A stretch of DNA of 64,000 nucleotides from assembly GCF_020400655.1 (NCBI RefSeq), contig NZ_JAINRC010000008.1, positions 124,001-188,000 of the forward strand, in the 5' to 3' direction. The DNA comes from Streptomyces spinosus. Its GTDB lineage: Bacteria; Actinomycetota; Actinomycetes; Streptomycetales; Streptomycetaceae. Positions 34,018 to 41,885 of this stretch are shown piece after piece. Positions within the stretch are counted from its first letter, which is position 1. Every line of letters starts with the position of its first letter. Position numbers and translations under genes: made by a program. The notes under the pieces were generated by a model, which was not told where the DNA came from, did not search any database, and saw only the letters and a program-made list of their open reading frames with translations.

Positions 34018-34653
34018 ATGCCCGGCCCCGACCCCACCGACCCCCGTTTCCGCTGTGTCCTGCCGTTCGAAGCGGTTCCGGCAGAGGTGCGGCTGCTGCG
34101 TAGAGCAGCGGCCTCTCAGATGCACCGCTGGGGAATGCCCGCCTGCGTTGAGGAGGCGGAACTCCTCGTCACCGAACTGGCGACGAATGTGGTGAAGCAC
34201 GTCGGTGAGGGAACGTCGGCCACGCTGGTGCTGGAGTGGAGGCTCGATCGTCTCCGGCTTGAAGTCCACGACAGGAGCCCGGCACTGCCCTCGGTTCAGG
34301 CGCGCAGCTGCGAGGAGGAGTGCGGCCGAGGCCTTCACTTGATCGCGGCACTTGCACTGGACTGGGGCGCAGTGCCGACGGCCGCCGGCAAGGCGGTGTG
34401 GTGCGAGGTGTCGGTCGACTCCGGTAAGGACTGCCGGCGCATCGAGCGTGCGGTGGCCGTTCTGGAGTGGTATCAGGTGAAGGCCCGGACTGTGGCGTGG
34501 GCGGGACGTAGTGGCGCCGCGGCACTCGACGAGTCAGTAGTCGAATTGATTGCCGACCTGCTCCACTGGACCGCTGCCCGGGGCCAGGATCCAGACGATG
34601 TCCTCGACCGTGTTCAGATGCACTACGAGGCGGAGCTGGGAGGGGTGGCCTAA
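34018..34653 (+). CDS. ATP-binding protein with HATPase_c (anti-sigma-like) domain
   Basis: 211 aa. Residues 15-130 carry a GHKL ATPase core: N-box EELLVTELATNVVKH-like segment (VEEAELLVTELATNVVKHV) and G-box CGRGLHLIAALA, as in RsbW/SpoIIAB-like kinases. A C-terminal helical domain follows (DESVVELIADLLHWTAARGQ). ATG 34018 has GAGGAG upstream. Divergent from the XRE gene across 219 bp; its end overlaps the next gene by 4 bp on the opposite strand. Confidence 0.8.
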   Translation: MPGPDPTDPRFRCVLPFEAVPAEVRLLRRAAASQMHRWGMPACVEEAELLVTELATNVVKHVGEGTSATLVLEWRLDRLRLEVHDRSPALPSVQARSCEEECGRGLHLIAALALDWGAVPTAAGKAVWCEVSVDSGKDCRRIERAVAVLEWYQVKARTVAWAGRSGAAALDESVVELIADLLHWTAARGQDPDDVLDRVQMHYEAELGGVA

Positions 34654-35651
34654 GCGGTACCGTGTGGTTTGCGCGTTTGCGCAGCGGTCAGCAGCAGGGC
34701 TTCAGCGTTACCTGGGGCGCCGGAACTGAGGAGTTCCAGCGCGGTGCGCAGCACTTCGCGGTCGGGCTTGTCCCGTCCATAGATATGGAGAAGGTCCCTG
34801 GCGAGATCCTCCTGGCCTTCCTGGGTCAGCAGGACGACCAGCAACGCTGTCTCTGCCGGGCTGTAGGCGTCCGCCGTATGCCGCAGGAGCGCCAGCACCT
34901 CATCCGCTTGCCGGCCGTCGCCGCCCAGAGCTTCCGCTCGCCTCGCGACGTTCCGGGCGGCCGCCGTGTCAAGTTCAGTCCGCTGCCGGTACCCCGCCCG
35001 ACGGGGTACCGGCAGCGGAGCGGCGGCCGGAGCGTCGGGCGAAAGGGCCGGTGAGCCGGCTTCGAGGAGACTGACCCGTTCCCGCAGCGAGGCGGCTTTC
35101 CGTCGCAGCACCGTGTACTTCCGCTGGAGAGTCCGCAAGCTGGCGTCCTTCAGTGAGGCTTGCTGGCGCAGCGAGTCATGTTCCGCGCCCAGTTCCTCGA
35201 TCATCCTCCTGAGCTGATCATTCTCGTCACGAAGCGCGCTTAGTTCTCTGGATGCCGACTCCAGGTCCGCGCTCAGGTGCGGGGTGATCGCGCCGTTCTG
35301 CGCCCTCGCGTGCAACAGGCACAAGTGGTCCAGGGTTACGCCGACCTTGATGCCACGCTTCGAGGCGTCAGCACTCGCCTCCTCGAAGAGGATCTCCACC
35401 GATCTTCGCTGCGGCAGCGCCTTCCCGCTGAGCGCCCTAGAAAGTGCACTTTCGCTCATTTTGAGCCGGTTGGCGACCTCGCTCTGAGTCGGGCTGTGCG
35501 TAGGTGCGTCGGCACCCTCCGGCGTGATGAGCAGGAGAGGGCAAAGGTCCTGAAGGGCGGAAGCGAGTTCACGCCTGGCTGGAGAAAGGCCACTGCTGAT
35601 GGGCTTTTTCGCCCATGCGTATGGAGGGCGACTGCTCCTGCTGTACGGCAC
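34650..35651 (-). CDS. HTH protein with central coiled coil
   Basis: 333 aa. Residues 24-95 look like an HTH domain (ELASALQDLCPLLL; SEVANRLKMSESALSRALSGKALPQRRSVEILFEEA). Residues 128-198 form a strong coiled coil (LESASRELSALRDENDQLRRMIEELG and onwards). The C-terminal 90 residues are helical with TPR/HEAT-like character (ADEVLALLRHTADAYSPAETALLVVLL). A perfect 16-bp inverted repeat lies inside the gene between these parts. Divergent from the HNH-ParB-SNF2 operon, so it is a good candidate regulator of it. Confidence 0.75.
   Translation of the reverse strand: MPYSRSSRPPYAWAKKPISSGLSPARRELASALQDLCPLLLITPEGADAPTHSPTQSEVANRLKMSESALSRALSGKALPQRRSVEILFEEASADASKRGIKVGVTLDHLCLLHARAQNGAITPHLSADLESASRELSALRDENDQLRRMIEELGAEHDSLRQQASLKDASLRTLQRKYTVLRRKAASLRERVSLLEAGSPALSPDAPAAAPLPVPRRAGYRQRTELDTAAARNVARRAEALGGDGRQADEVLALLRHTADAYSPAETALLVVLLTQEGQEDLARDLLHIYGRDKPDREVLRTALELLSSGAPGNAEALLLTAAQTRKPHGTA
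34980..35018. repeat. 16-bp perfect inverted repeat inside the HTH-coiled-coil gene
   Basis: Arms 34980-34995 and 35003-35018 (CCGCTGCCGGTACCCC and its complement) with a 7-nt loop. It encodes the Pro/Arg-rich linker after the coiled coil. Confidence 0.85.
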
Positions 35652-35747
35652 GTTCTTGAGACCTCCCCGTTCTCCAGCAAGTAGGCCTGTCAGTGAGCCC
35701 GTTGCTGGGTTGCTGACTCATTCTGCCGTAGTGGTGGCGGAGTTGTG

Positions 35748-35787
35748 CTTGCTTTTGATGAGCAAGGCTTGCTTTGTATCGGCAAGT
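35748..35787. promoter_or_regulatory. Two tandem 19-bp palindromes, probable operator
   Basis: CTTGC-N9-GCAAG occurs twice, at 35748-35766 and 35768-35786, i.e. a 20-bp tandem repeat (15 of 20 bases identical) on one helical face. It lies in the lower-GC 311-bp region between the divergent HTH-coiled-coil gene (start 35651) and the HNH-like gene (start 35963). No other gene is seen in 35652-35962. Confidence 0.6.
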
Positions 35788-35962
35788 GTTCAAAAGGGGA
35801 TTGAATCTCGGCATCTGTCGTGTTCACTGGACGTCAGCCGCTCTTGGGGCGGGGGGTGGTCGTGAGGCGAAAGCTTGTGCAGGAGCAGCGGTTCTTGTGC
35901 CGCTATGCGGCAGTTCGCGCCTTAAGGCCAGATTCAGGTAATTGCCACATGGGAGGGAACGG

Positions 35963-36673
35963 ATGACCGCGCTGCCATCTTGGCGGGACACGACTTACGA
36001 GGGCCGCAAGCTCGGAACCATGGCGCGCGTCGCGCTGTGGCTCATTCAGGAGGTGCAGGAGGACGGCACCTTCACCAAGGGCGACCTGCGGGCCGCCTTC
36101 CCGGACGTGGCGCAGATCGACCGGCGCATGCGTGACCTGCGTGACCGCGGCTGGGAGATCGCGACGAGCCGCGAGGACCCGACGTTGCGCCAGCAGGAGC
36201 ACCGATTCCGGACCAGGGGTGCTGACGTCTGGATTCCGGGGCAGTCGAAGGCGCCCGTGCACAAGAGCAGCATCACCAACGCGCAGCGGGCCAAGGTGTT
36301 CCACGATGACGGCTACCTCTGCCGGACCTGCGGCGTGACGGGCGGTGAGACGTACGGCGACGGGGGCCTGGAGCAGGCAGTGCTCAACGTGGCACGCCGG
36401 CCGGTCGTTCAGCCGGACGGCAGCGTCGAGTACCAGCTCGTCACGGAGTGCCAGCGGTGCGGCCGGGGCAACGTGGACCGGACCGTGCACATGGCGGACG
36501 TCCTGGCGGAGATCGAATCGCTGGCACTGGTAGAGCGGAGGGTGTTCCGCGGGTGGATCGCCGCCGACCGCCGGTCCCCCAGCGCGCTGGAGAAGTTGTG
36601 GGCGCTGTACCGGACGCTGCCTGCGGACACACGCAAGGCCATGGCCGACAAGCTCGACGGCACGGACGACTGA
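35963..36673 (+). CDS. wHTH plus zinc-cluster (HNH-like) protein, candidate restriction nuclease
   Basis: 236 aa. Residues 12-90 look like a winged helix (FTKGDLRAAFPDVAQIDRRM, then RDLRDRGWEIATSREDP). Residues 113-170 have CRTC (120-123) and CQRC (163-166) with a hydrophobic strand LNVARRPVV between, the spacing of a zinc-supported HNH fold. The Asp-His expected in that strand is absent (Ala-Arg-Arg instead), so catalysis is uncertain. GGGAGGGAACGG precedes ATG 35963. First gene of a three-gene operon. Proteins of this wHTH-HNH type are known as restriction endonucleases (from memory). Confidence 0.65.
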   Translation: MTALPSWRDTTYEGRKLGTMARVALWLIQEVQEDGTFTKGDLRAAFPDVAQIDRRMRDLRDRGWEIATSREDPTLRQQEHRFRTRGADVWIPGQSKAPVHKSSITNAQRAKVFHDDGYLCRTCGVTGGETYGDGGLEQAVLNVARRPVVQPDGSVEYQLVTECQRCGRGNVDRTVHMADVLAEIESLALVERRVFRGWIAADRRSPSALEKLWALYRTLPADTRKAMADKLDGTDD

Positions 36674-36690
36674 GACAGGACGGGACGACG

Positions 36691-38112
36691 ATGATGCGCG
36701 AGTTTCCGGCCCCGCCGAGGGCAGCCGAGTTCAGCGAACTGATCAGCAAGAAGGTCGAGGAGGTCAAGGCGGCCGGCGGTACGCGGGAGACCGTGACTGT
36801 CGACTGGAACGGGCAGCAGGCCCACGTCGAAGTGATCGATCTGCCGCTGAGCAGCCTCTACTACAACCCCGGCACCCACCGGATCCGGGCCCAGCGCAGC
36901 CACGACGCGGAGCGGGACACGCTGCTGGACAAGGACCCTTGGTGCGCGGAGAGCCAGGACTACCTCGGCTTCCTGCTCAAGGCGGACCCCGAGAACACGA
37001 ACGTGCGGGACAAGGACTTCGATGTCCTGAAGGACAGCCTTGACCAGTTCGGGCAGAACGACCCTGGGCTAGTGACCCGGCAAGGGGTGCTGGTCAACGG
37101 CAACACCCGGGCTGCCGCGCTGCGCGAGCTCGGCGCGCAGTCCATGCGCGTGGGCGTGCTGCCCGCGTCGTTCACTTGGGCCGACATCAACGCCGTCGAG
37201 CTGGCCTTGCAGCTCCGCAGGGATCACCGGCGTGACTACTCCTACATCAACCGCCTCATCGCCATGGAGGAGCAGGCGGCGCTGGGCCGGACACCGGAGC
37301 AGATCGCCAAGGACTTCCGGATCCAGGTACGCACCTACCACCAGGAGCGGTGGATCCTCAGTACGATCCGCGAACTGAACGAGCGCAGTCGCACGGGCGG
37401 TGGCAGTGGGCTGCGCTTGGTGGACTGGGAGGGGGCACAGGAGCGGCTCAAGGAACTCCACCGGCTGTACGCGAAGCTGGAAACGGTGGACCGCGACCAG
37501 GCCGAGGTTCTGAAGGAGCTGCGCCTGGCTGCGATCCTGCTGGACTTCTCCAAGACGGACGTCCGGCACATCAACGAGGACTTCTTGGCGGCGGGGCTGG
37601 AGCGGCAGTTGCCGATGGGTGGTACGGCGGCCGCGCAGCCGCAGTCGGTGTCCATCCCCGGTCTGGGCCTGGAGGTGCCGGCCGCTTCCTCCGCTGTCGC
37701 GGAGGCCCGGGCGATGAACGACGAGATACTCCGCACTGCCGCCCTGATGAGGAACGGGGCCTCGGAGCTCGGGGACGAGCGGAAGGCCGCCGCGCAGAAC
37801 GCCTGGGACAGCACGAAGAAGGCGTTCGACGAGGCGATTGAGGCGGCGGGCCGCAATGCCCGGCTGCGCAAGCGCAAGCAGCTTGCCCCGGCCCGGCTGG
37901 CGGAAGCCTGCGCGAGCATCGACCAGTGCGTAAGTGACCTGGTACAGGCACGGACCTCCCGGAGCCTGGACGAGGAGGCGTTCGATGAGGGGCTGGTGAA
38001 GCTGCGGGAGAGCCTCCTCAAGCTCGCGCAGCAAGCCGGCCGTGGGCTGCCGCAGCCGGGAGACGGCGTGGCCTGGCTGCTGGAGGCGGTCGCGGCGGAG
38101 GGCTCCCGGTGA
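36691..38112 (+). CDS. ParB-like nuclease-fold protein with helical C-terminus
   Basis: 473 aa. Residues 40-150 show a ParB/Srx-like domain: VIDLPLSSLYYNPGTHRIR, DQFGQNDPGLVTRQGVLVNG, then GNTRAAALRELGAQ, the analogue of the ParB G-x-R-R box that binds CTP or ATP. Residues 190-260 contain an HTH-like stretch (LGRTPEQIAKDFRIQVRTYHQER). The C-terminal third is helical (DSTKKAFDEAIEAAGRNARL). It starts 17 bp after the HNH-like gene and overlaps the helicase gene by 4 bp, so the products probably work together. Not a chromosome-partitioning ParB: no parA or parS is nearby. Confidence 0.75.
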   Translation: MMREFPAPPRAAEFSELISKKVEEVKAAGGTRETVTVDWNGQQAHVEVIDLPLSSLYYNPGTHRIRAQRSHDAERDTLLDKDPWCAESQDYLGFLLKADPENTNVRDKDFDVLKDSLDQFGQNDPGLVTRQGVLVNGNTRAAALRELGAQSMRVGVLPASFTWADINAVELALQLRRDHRRDYSYINRLIAMEEQAALGRTPEQIAKDFRIQVRTYHQERWILSTIRELNERSRTGGGSGLRLVDWEGAQERLKELHRLYAKLETVDRDQAEVLKELRLAAILLDFSKTDVRHINEDFLAAGLERQLPMGGTAAAQPQSVSIPGLGLEVPAASSAVAEARAMNDEILRTAALMRNGASELGDERKAAAQNAWDSTKKAFDEAIEAAGRNARLRKRKQLAPARLAEACASIDQCVSDLVQARTSRSLDEEAFDEGLVKLRESLLKLAQQAGRGLPQPGDGVAWLLEAVAAEGSR

Positions 38113-39926
38113 CCAGTTCCGTCAGCGAGAAGTCGCTGCGCCTCGGGTTCGATGAGACCCGGACCCGGGTGGTCCTGCGGACCACGGAATCGTTCCAGCA
38201 GGAACTCGTGCAGCTGGCCGCCCGGTTTCGCACCGGCGGCCAGCTCGGCCCCCTGAGTGCCTCGGTCTCCCTGGATGAGCTGCTCGCGGACCTCGGCCTC
38301 CTCAGCACCTGGTCCGACCCGGCCGGCGTGGAGTGGGCGGATGACCTGCGGGAGCTGGTCTCCGGTGTGGTCCAGGACGCGCACACCGTGCAGCAGCGGC
38401 TCGCGGGGCAGGACGCGCCCGGCGAGGTTACCCCCGATGACGTGCTCACCCTCCTCGGCGACACCTGGAAGGGCGAACTCAGCGAATTCCAGCGCCGCGA
38501 CATCGCGAAGCTTCTTTCGCTGCAGCACGGTGCGAACTTCAGCGTGCCCGGCGCCGGCAAGACCCGTGTCGCTCTCGCCGTGTACGCCGCGCAGAAGGCC
38601 GCCGGCAAGGTAAGCCGCCTGCTGGTCGTCTGTCCCAAGTCGGCTTACGAGTCATGGCGTTACGAGACCGCTGAGTGTCTCATTCACCCGCTGCGCATCA
38701 ACGTACTGGACGGCTCGTGGGACGAGTGGGCCGAGGTGCTCGTGGTGAACTACGAGCGTCTCGACCGGTCGCTGCCCATGCTGGCCGGGTGGCTCAAGTC
38801 GGGTCCCTCAATGATCATCCTGGACGAGGCGCACCGGATGAAGCTGGGCGCCCGGGGGACGTACGGGGCAGCCTGCATGGCCCTGGGCCCGCTGGCCACA
38901 CGCCGGCTGATCCTTACCGGTACCCCGGCCCCCAACGGATCCCGGGACCTGGAAAACCTGCTGGGCTTCGTGTGGCCGGGGCATGGTCAGCGCACGGTCG
39001 TGCAGGCGGTGGCCGGCGGTGATCTCGCACACGCCAGCTCGGTCCTCCGGCCGCTGTTCACGCGCACGACCAAGCAGGAACTCGGTCTGCCACCGGTTCA
39101 GCTGGGGCTTCGCTTCGTCGACATGCCGCCCCTGCACGACGAGATCTACACGGCCTTGGTGGGCGGCGAGAAGACCGGCGCAGCGCGCGAGGACCTGAGC
39201 AGCCTGGGCAAGACGGCTCTGCGTCTTCTCATGGCGGCTACGAGCCCGGCCCTGCTCCTTGAAGGAGCCAGCCGGTACGAGCCGCTCGCGTACCAACTGC
39301 CGCCGCTGGACGTCCCCGAGGGCAGCTCGCTGTACTCCCTCATGCAGAGCCTCCCCGACTACGAGCTGTCGCCTAAGTACCAGGAAGCCATCGCGATCAT
39401 CGCGGAGAACGCCGCCCAGGGCCGTAAGACGCTGGTCTGGACGACCTTCGTCAGGAGCCTCACCACGCTGGAACGCCTGCTGGAGAAGTACAGTCCGGCT
39501 GTCGTCTACGGCGGCACCGCGGACCGTGAGGAGCAGCTCCGCCGGTTCCGGGAGGACCCGGCGTGCATGGTGCTGATCTCGAACCCGGCGACTCTGGGAG
39601 AAGGGATAAGCCTGCACCATGTGTGCCACGACGCTGTCTACGTGGACCGCGACTTCATGGCCGGCCGCTTCCTTCAGAGCCTCGACCGGATCCACCGCCT
39701 CGGTCTGGCTCCCGACACGGAGACCCGGGTGACTGTCCTGGCGGTGCGGAACTCCATCGACGAGGTGGTCGCCGAGCGCCTGGAGCGGAAGCTCGACTTC
39801 ATGGGGCGCATCCTGGACGACCCCACCGTGCAGCAGCTCGCTGACCTGGAGGAGGAGCCCTCGGTGGCCGCCGGGCTCGCGCCGAGTGACATAGAGGCAC
39901 TGCTCAGTCACATGGGAGGCCGCTAG
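38109..39926 (+). CDS. SNF2-like superfamily 2 ATPase
   Basis: 605 aa. N-terminal 115 residues are family-specific. Motor motifs: Walker A FSVPGAGKTR (Lys151), motif Ia LLVVCPKSAYESW, DEAH box IILDEAHRMK (239-242), motif III LILTGTPAPN, and in the second RecA lobe SNPATLGEGISLHH and QSLDRIHRLG (motif VI arginines). Such ATPases translocate on double-stranded DNA and power several restriction and defence complexes. GTG 38109 overlaps the ParB-like stop by 4 bp. No nuclease domain is fused. Confidence 0.85.
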   Translation: MTSSVSEKSLRLGFDETRTRVVLRTTESFQQELVQLAARFRTGGQLGPLSASVSLDELLADLGLLSTWSDPAGVEWADDLRELVSGVVQDAHTVQQRLAGQDAPGEVTPDDVLTLLGDTWKGELSEFQRRDIAKLLSLQHGANFSVPGAGKTRVALAVYAAQKAAGKVSRLLVVCPKSAYESWRYETAECLIHPLRINVLDGSWDEWAEVLVVNYERLDRSLPMLAGWLKSGPSMIILDEAHRMKLGARGTYGAACMALGPLATRRLILTGTPAPNGSRDLENLLGFVWPGHGQRTVVQAVAGGDLAHASSVLRPLFTRTTKQELGLPPVQLGLRFVDMPPLHDEIYTALVGGEKTGAAREDLSSLGKTALRLLMAATSPALLLEGASRYEPLAYQLPPLDVPEGSSLYSLMQSLPDYELSPKYQEAIAIIAENAAQGRKTLVWTTFVRSLTTLERLLEKYSPAVVYGGTADREEQLRRFREDPACMVLISNPATLGEGISLHHVCHDAVYVDRDFMAGRFLQSLDRIHRLGLAPDTETRVTVLAVRNSIDEVVAERLERKLDFMGRILDDPTVQQLADLEEEPSVAAGLAPSDIEALLSHMGGR

Positions 39927-39970
39927 GACGGGCCGCGTGCTGCGGACCGCGCGGGACTACCCTCTGCGGT

Positions 39971-40438
39971 GTGTCCCATGATGCCGAATGGGAGGCCCCG
40001 GAAGGTTCCTGGGCTTCGTCCGCAGCACGCCGCCGCAACATGCAGGCGATCCGCAGCCGTGACACCAAGCCCGAGTGGCTCATCCGAAGGCTGGTCCACG
40101 CGAAGGGTCTCCGCTACCGCGTCGCGGCCCGGCCCCTGCCGGACCTCCGCCGGACGGCGGACTTGGTCTTCCGTCCGGCGAAAGTCGCTGTCTTCATAGA
40201 CGGCTGCTACTGGCATGGCTGCCCGGAGCATTACGTGCCGCCCAGGACGAATTCCGGTTACTGGTCCGAGAAAGTCCTGCGGAACATGACACGGGACAGG
40301 GATACGGACCAGAAACTGAAGGCAGCCGGCTGGTGCGTGCTCCGCTTCTGGGAGCATGAATCATCAGACGCTTGTGCCGACAAAATCGCCCTCACGGTCC
40401 TGAGCCGACGCAAGGGTGGCGCGGGCGGCGGAGACTGA
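39971..40438 (+). CDS. vsr: Very short patch repair endonuclease (Vsr)
   Basis: 155 aa. Family blocks: MQAIRSRDTKPEWLIRRLVHAKGLRYR, RTADLVFRPAKVAVFIDGCYWHGCPEHY with catalytic Asp64 and the His-Cys zinc residues, and KLKAAGWCVLRFWEHE. Vsr nicks at T:G mismatches produced by deamination of 5-methylcytosine and normally accompanies a Dcm-type methylase, as here. It begins at GTG 39971, 44 bp after the helicase gene, and its last 75 bp overlap the 3' end of the methylase gene on the other strand. Confidence 0.92.
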   Translation: MSHDAEWEAPEGSWASSAARRRNMQAIRSRDTKPEWLIRRLVHAKGLRYRVAARPLPDLRRTADLVFRPAKVAVFIDGCYWHGCPEHYVPPRTNSGYWSEKVLRNMTRDRDTDQKLKAAGWCVLRFWEHESSDACADKIALTVLSRRKGGAGGGD

Positions 40439-41698
40439 AATCTCAAGCTGCCGCGGGACGTCTGCGGCGGGCAGCGCTCCCGCCGGTTCCATCTCGTACT
40501 CGGTGAGAAGTTCCTCGCGGTGTTCAGGACGCAGAACGGCCGCGATGGCCCGGCCAACGGCTTCCGCCACCGGGGGCGGGAACGCGTTCCCGACCTGGCG
40601 GTAGCGGGCGGTCTTGCGGCCCTGGAACTTCCAGTACTCCGGGAAGCCCTGAATGATCGCGGCCTGAGCGACGGTGAGCATGGGGCCGTCGGGACGGAAA
40701 AGGTCGCGTTCCGGGACGCAATTCTCGGGGTCGTTTGCGATTCCCATGCCGTCAACTCCCAGGTCCCGCCAAGCACGCTTGGCTCGTGTGGGACCAAGGT
40801 CGGCACCGCCATGTTTCTTTGACCCGCCTACGAGAGTAGGGGCGACCGTCTTACCTGAAGTGGCTTCTTCCCACCTCTTGAAGATCTTCTGTCCAGTTTT
40901 CTCTTCAGGTCCTGCGGGCTGCCCGTAGCGGTTCTTGTCCCAGAACTCCTCGCAGCGCGCTTTCATGCTCTCGTAGAGTTCCCCTTGGACCGTTACCGGA
41001 TCGCCCTTCAGCTTTGTGGGCCACGTGAACTTCTGGTCACCCGGGCTTACTGCACTCTTGTGAATGGCCACCAAAATTGCGCGCGGCCGCAGTTGCGGAA
41101 CGCCAAAGTAGCTCGCGTCGAGACGCCGCCAGACCGAACGCATGATCACGTCCTGCTCGGTCGCAGAAAGGCCTGGATCAATCTCGGGGACCAGATAGCC
41201 GAGGCCGCGAAGTCTTTCGAGGATTGAGATCCGGTAATCAATGAAGAACTCTGGAGGTTCCAGGATTCCTCGCACATTTTCAATCATCACCGCCTTGGGG
41301 AGCAAAGCGTCGATGATGTCAAGCGCTGCGGGAAAGAGGTCGCGTTCATCGTCAGGGCCGAGCCTGTGGCCCGCCAAGGAGAACGGAGGGCACGGCACGC
41401 CGCCGGCGAGCAGGTCAAGGTCTCCGCGTTTCAAGCCGAGGTCCTTCAGGACGTCCGACTCCAGGAAGTCCTTGACGTCCATCGGGCGAATAGCCTCAGC
41501 CTTCTCCTGGTCCCAGCCGGGCCAGTCGCCCACATTGGCCTGCAGGGTGGCCACGGCGTGCGGGTCCCACTCCACGAGCGCGCGGTGGTCAAAACCGGCG
41601 TTGTGCAGCCCGACGGCTTGCCCACCGGCGCCCGCGCAGATCTCGATCGAGGTCAATGGCGAGGCGAACTTCGGTCGCTTCTGGCCGCTGCGGGGCAT
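40364..41698 (-). CDS. DNA (cytosine-5) methyltransferase
   Basis: 444 aa. Motif I SIEICAGAGGQAVGLHNAGF (SAM binding), motif IV GGVPCPPFS with catalytic Cys103, motif VI ENVRG, motif VIII-like region QLRPRAILVAI, target recognition region about 230-320, motifs IX-X QGFPEYWKF and RYRQVGNAFPPPVA. The recognition sequence cannot be read from this. Codon usage is visibly less GC-biased than the flanking genes, which supports transfer. It converges on vsr with a 75-bp overlap. Confidence 0.92.
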   Translation of the reverse strand: MPRSGQKRPKFASPLTSIEICAGAGGQAVGLHNAGFDHRALVEWDPHAVATLQANVGDWPGWDQEKAEAIRPMDVKDFLESDVLKDLGLKRGDLDLLAGGVPCPPFSLAGHRLGPDDERDLFPAALDIIDALLPKAVMIENVRGILEPPEFFIDYRISILERLRGLGYLVPEIDPGLSATEQDVIMRSVWRRLDASYFGVPQLRPRAILVAIHKSAVSPGDQKFTWPTKLKGDPVTVQGELYESMKARCEEFWDKNRYGQPAGPEEKTGQKIFKRWEEATSGKTVAPTLVGGSKKHGGADLGPTRAKRAWRDLGVDGMGIANDPENCVPERDLFRPDGPMLTVAQAAIIQGFPEYWKFQGRKTARYRQVGNAFPPPVAEAVGRAIAAVLRPEHREELLTEYEMEPAGALPAADVPRQLEISVSAARATLASAQDREGDFVGTSV

Positions 41699-41729
41699 GC
41701 AGCTCCTCCTGGATGATCATGTACAGGTC

Positions 41730-41755
41730 GGGAGCAGTGATCAGCAACTGCTCCC
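41730..41755. promoter_or_regulatory. Inverted repeat upstream of the methylase gene
   Basis: Perfect 9-bp arms GGGAGCAGT (41730-41738) and ACTGCTCCC (41747-41755) with an 8-nt centre, 32-57 bp before the methylase ATG. It may be an operator for autogenous or controller-protein regulation. Nothing else is seen in 41699-41885. Confidence 0.4.
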
Positions 41756-41885
41756 CAGCACCAAGAGTCTCGCACTTCCCGCCAGGTTCATCCGAGCGCC
41801 GACGGCAGACTGGTCACCTGTTGTCGAACTGATGCACGATTTTGCCATGGTCCAAGCGCGCTGCGCCTGCACTCTTGGCGCGTGG

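Noticed and set aside
36691..38112. Chromosome or plasmid partitioning ParB
   Set aside because: No ParA partner or parS-like repeats; operon with a SNF2 ATPase and wHTH-zinc protein instead, and the C-terminus is unlike partition ParB.
35963..41698. Assignment to DISARM, BREX or Dnd
   Set aside because: No DUF1998 (DrmB), PglZ, BrxC, DndC/D or phospholipase D gene is present; only the motor and methylase themes are shared.
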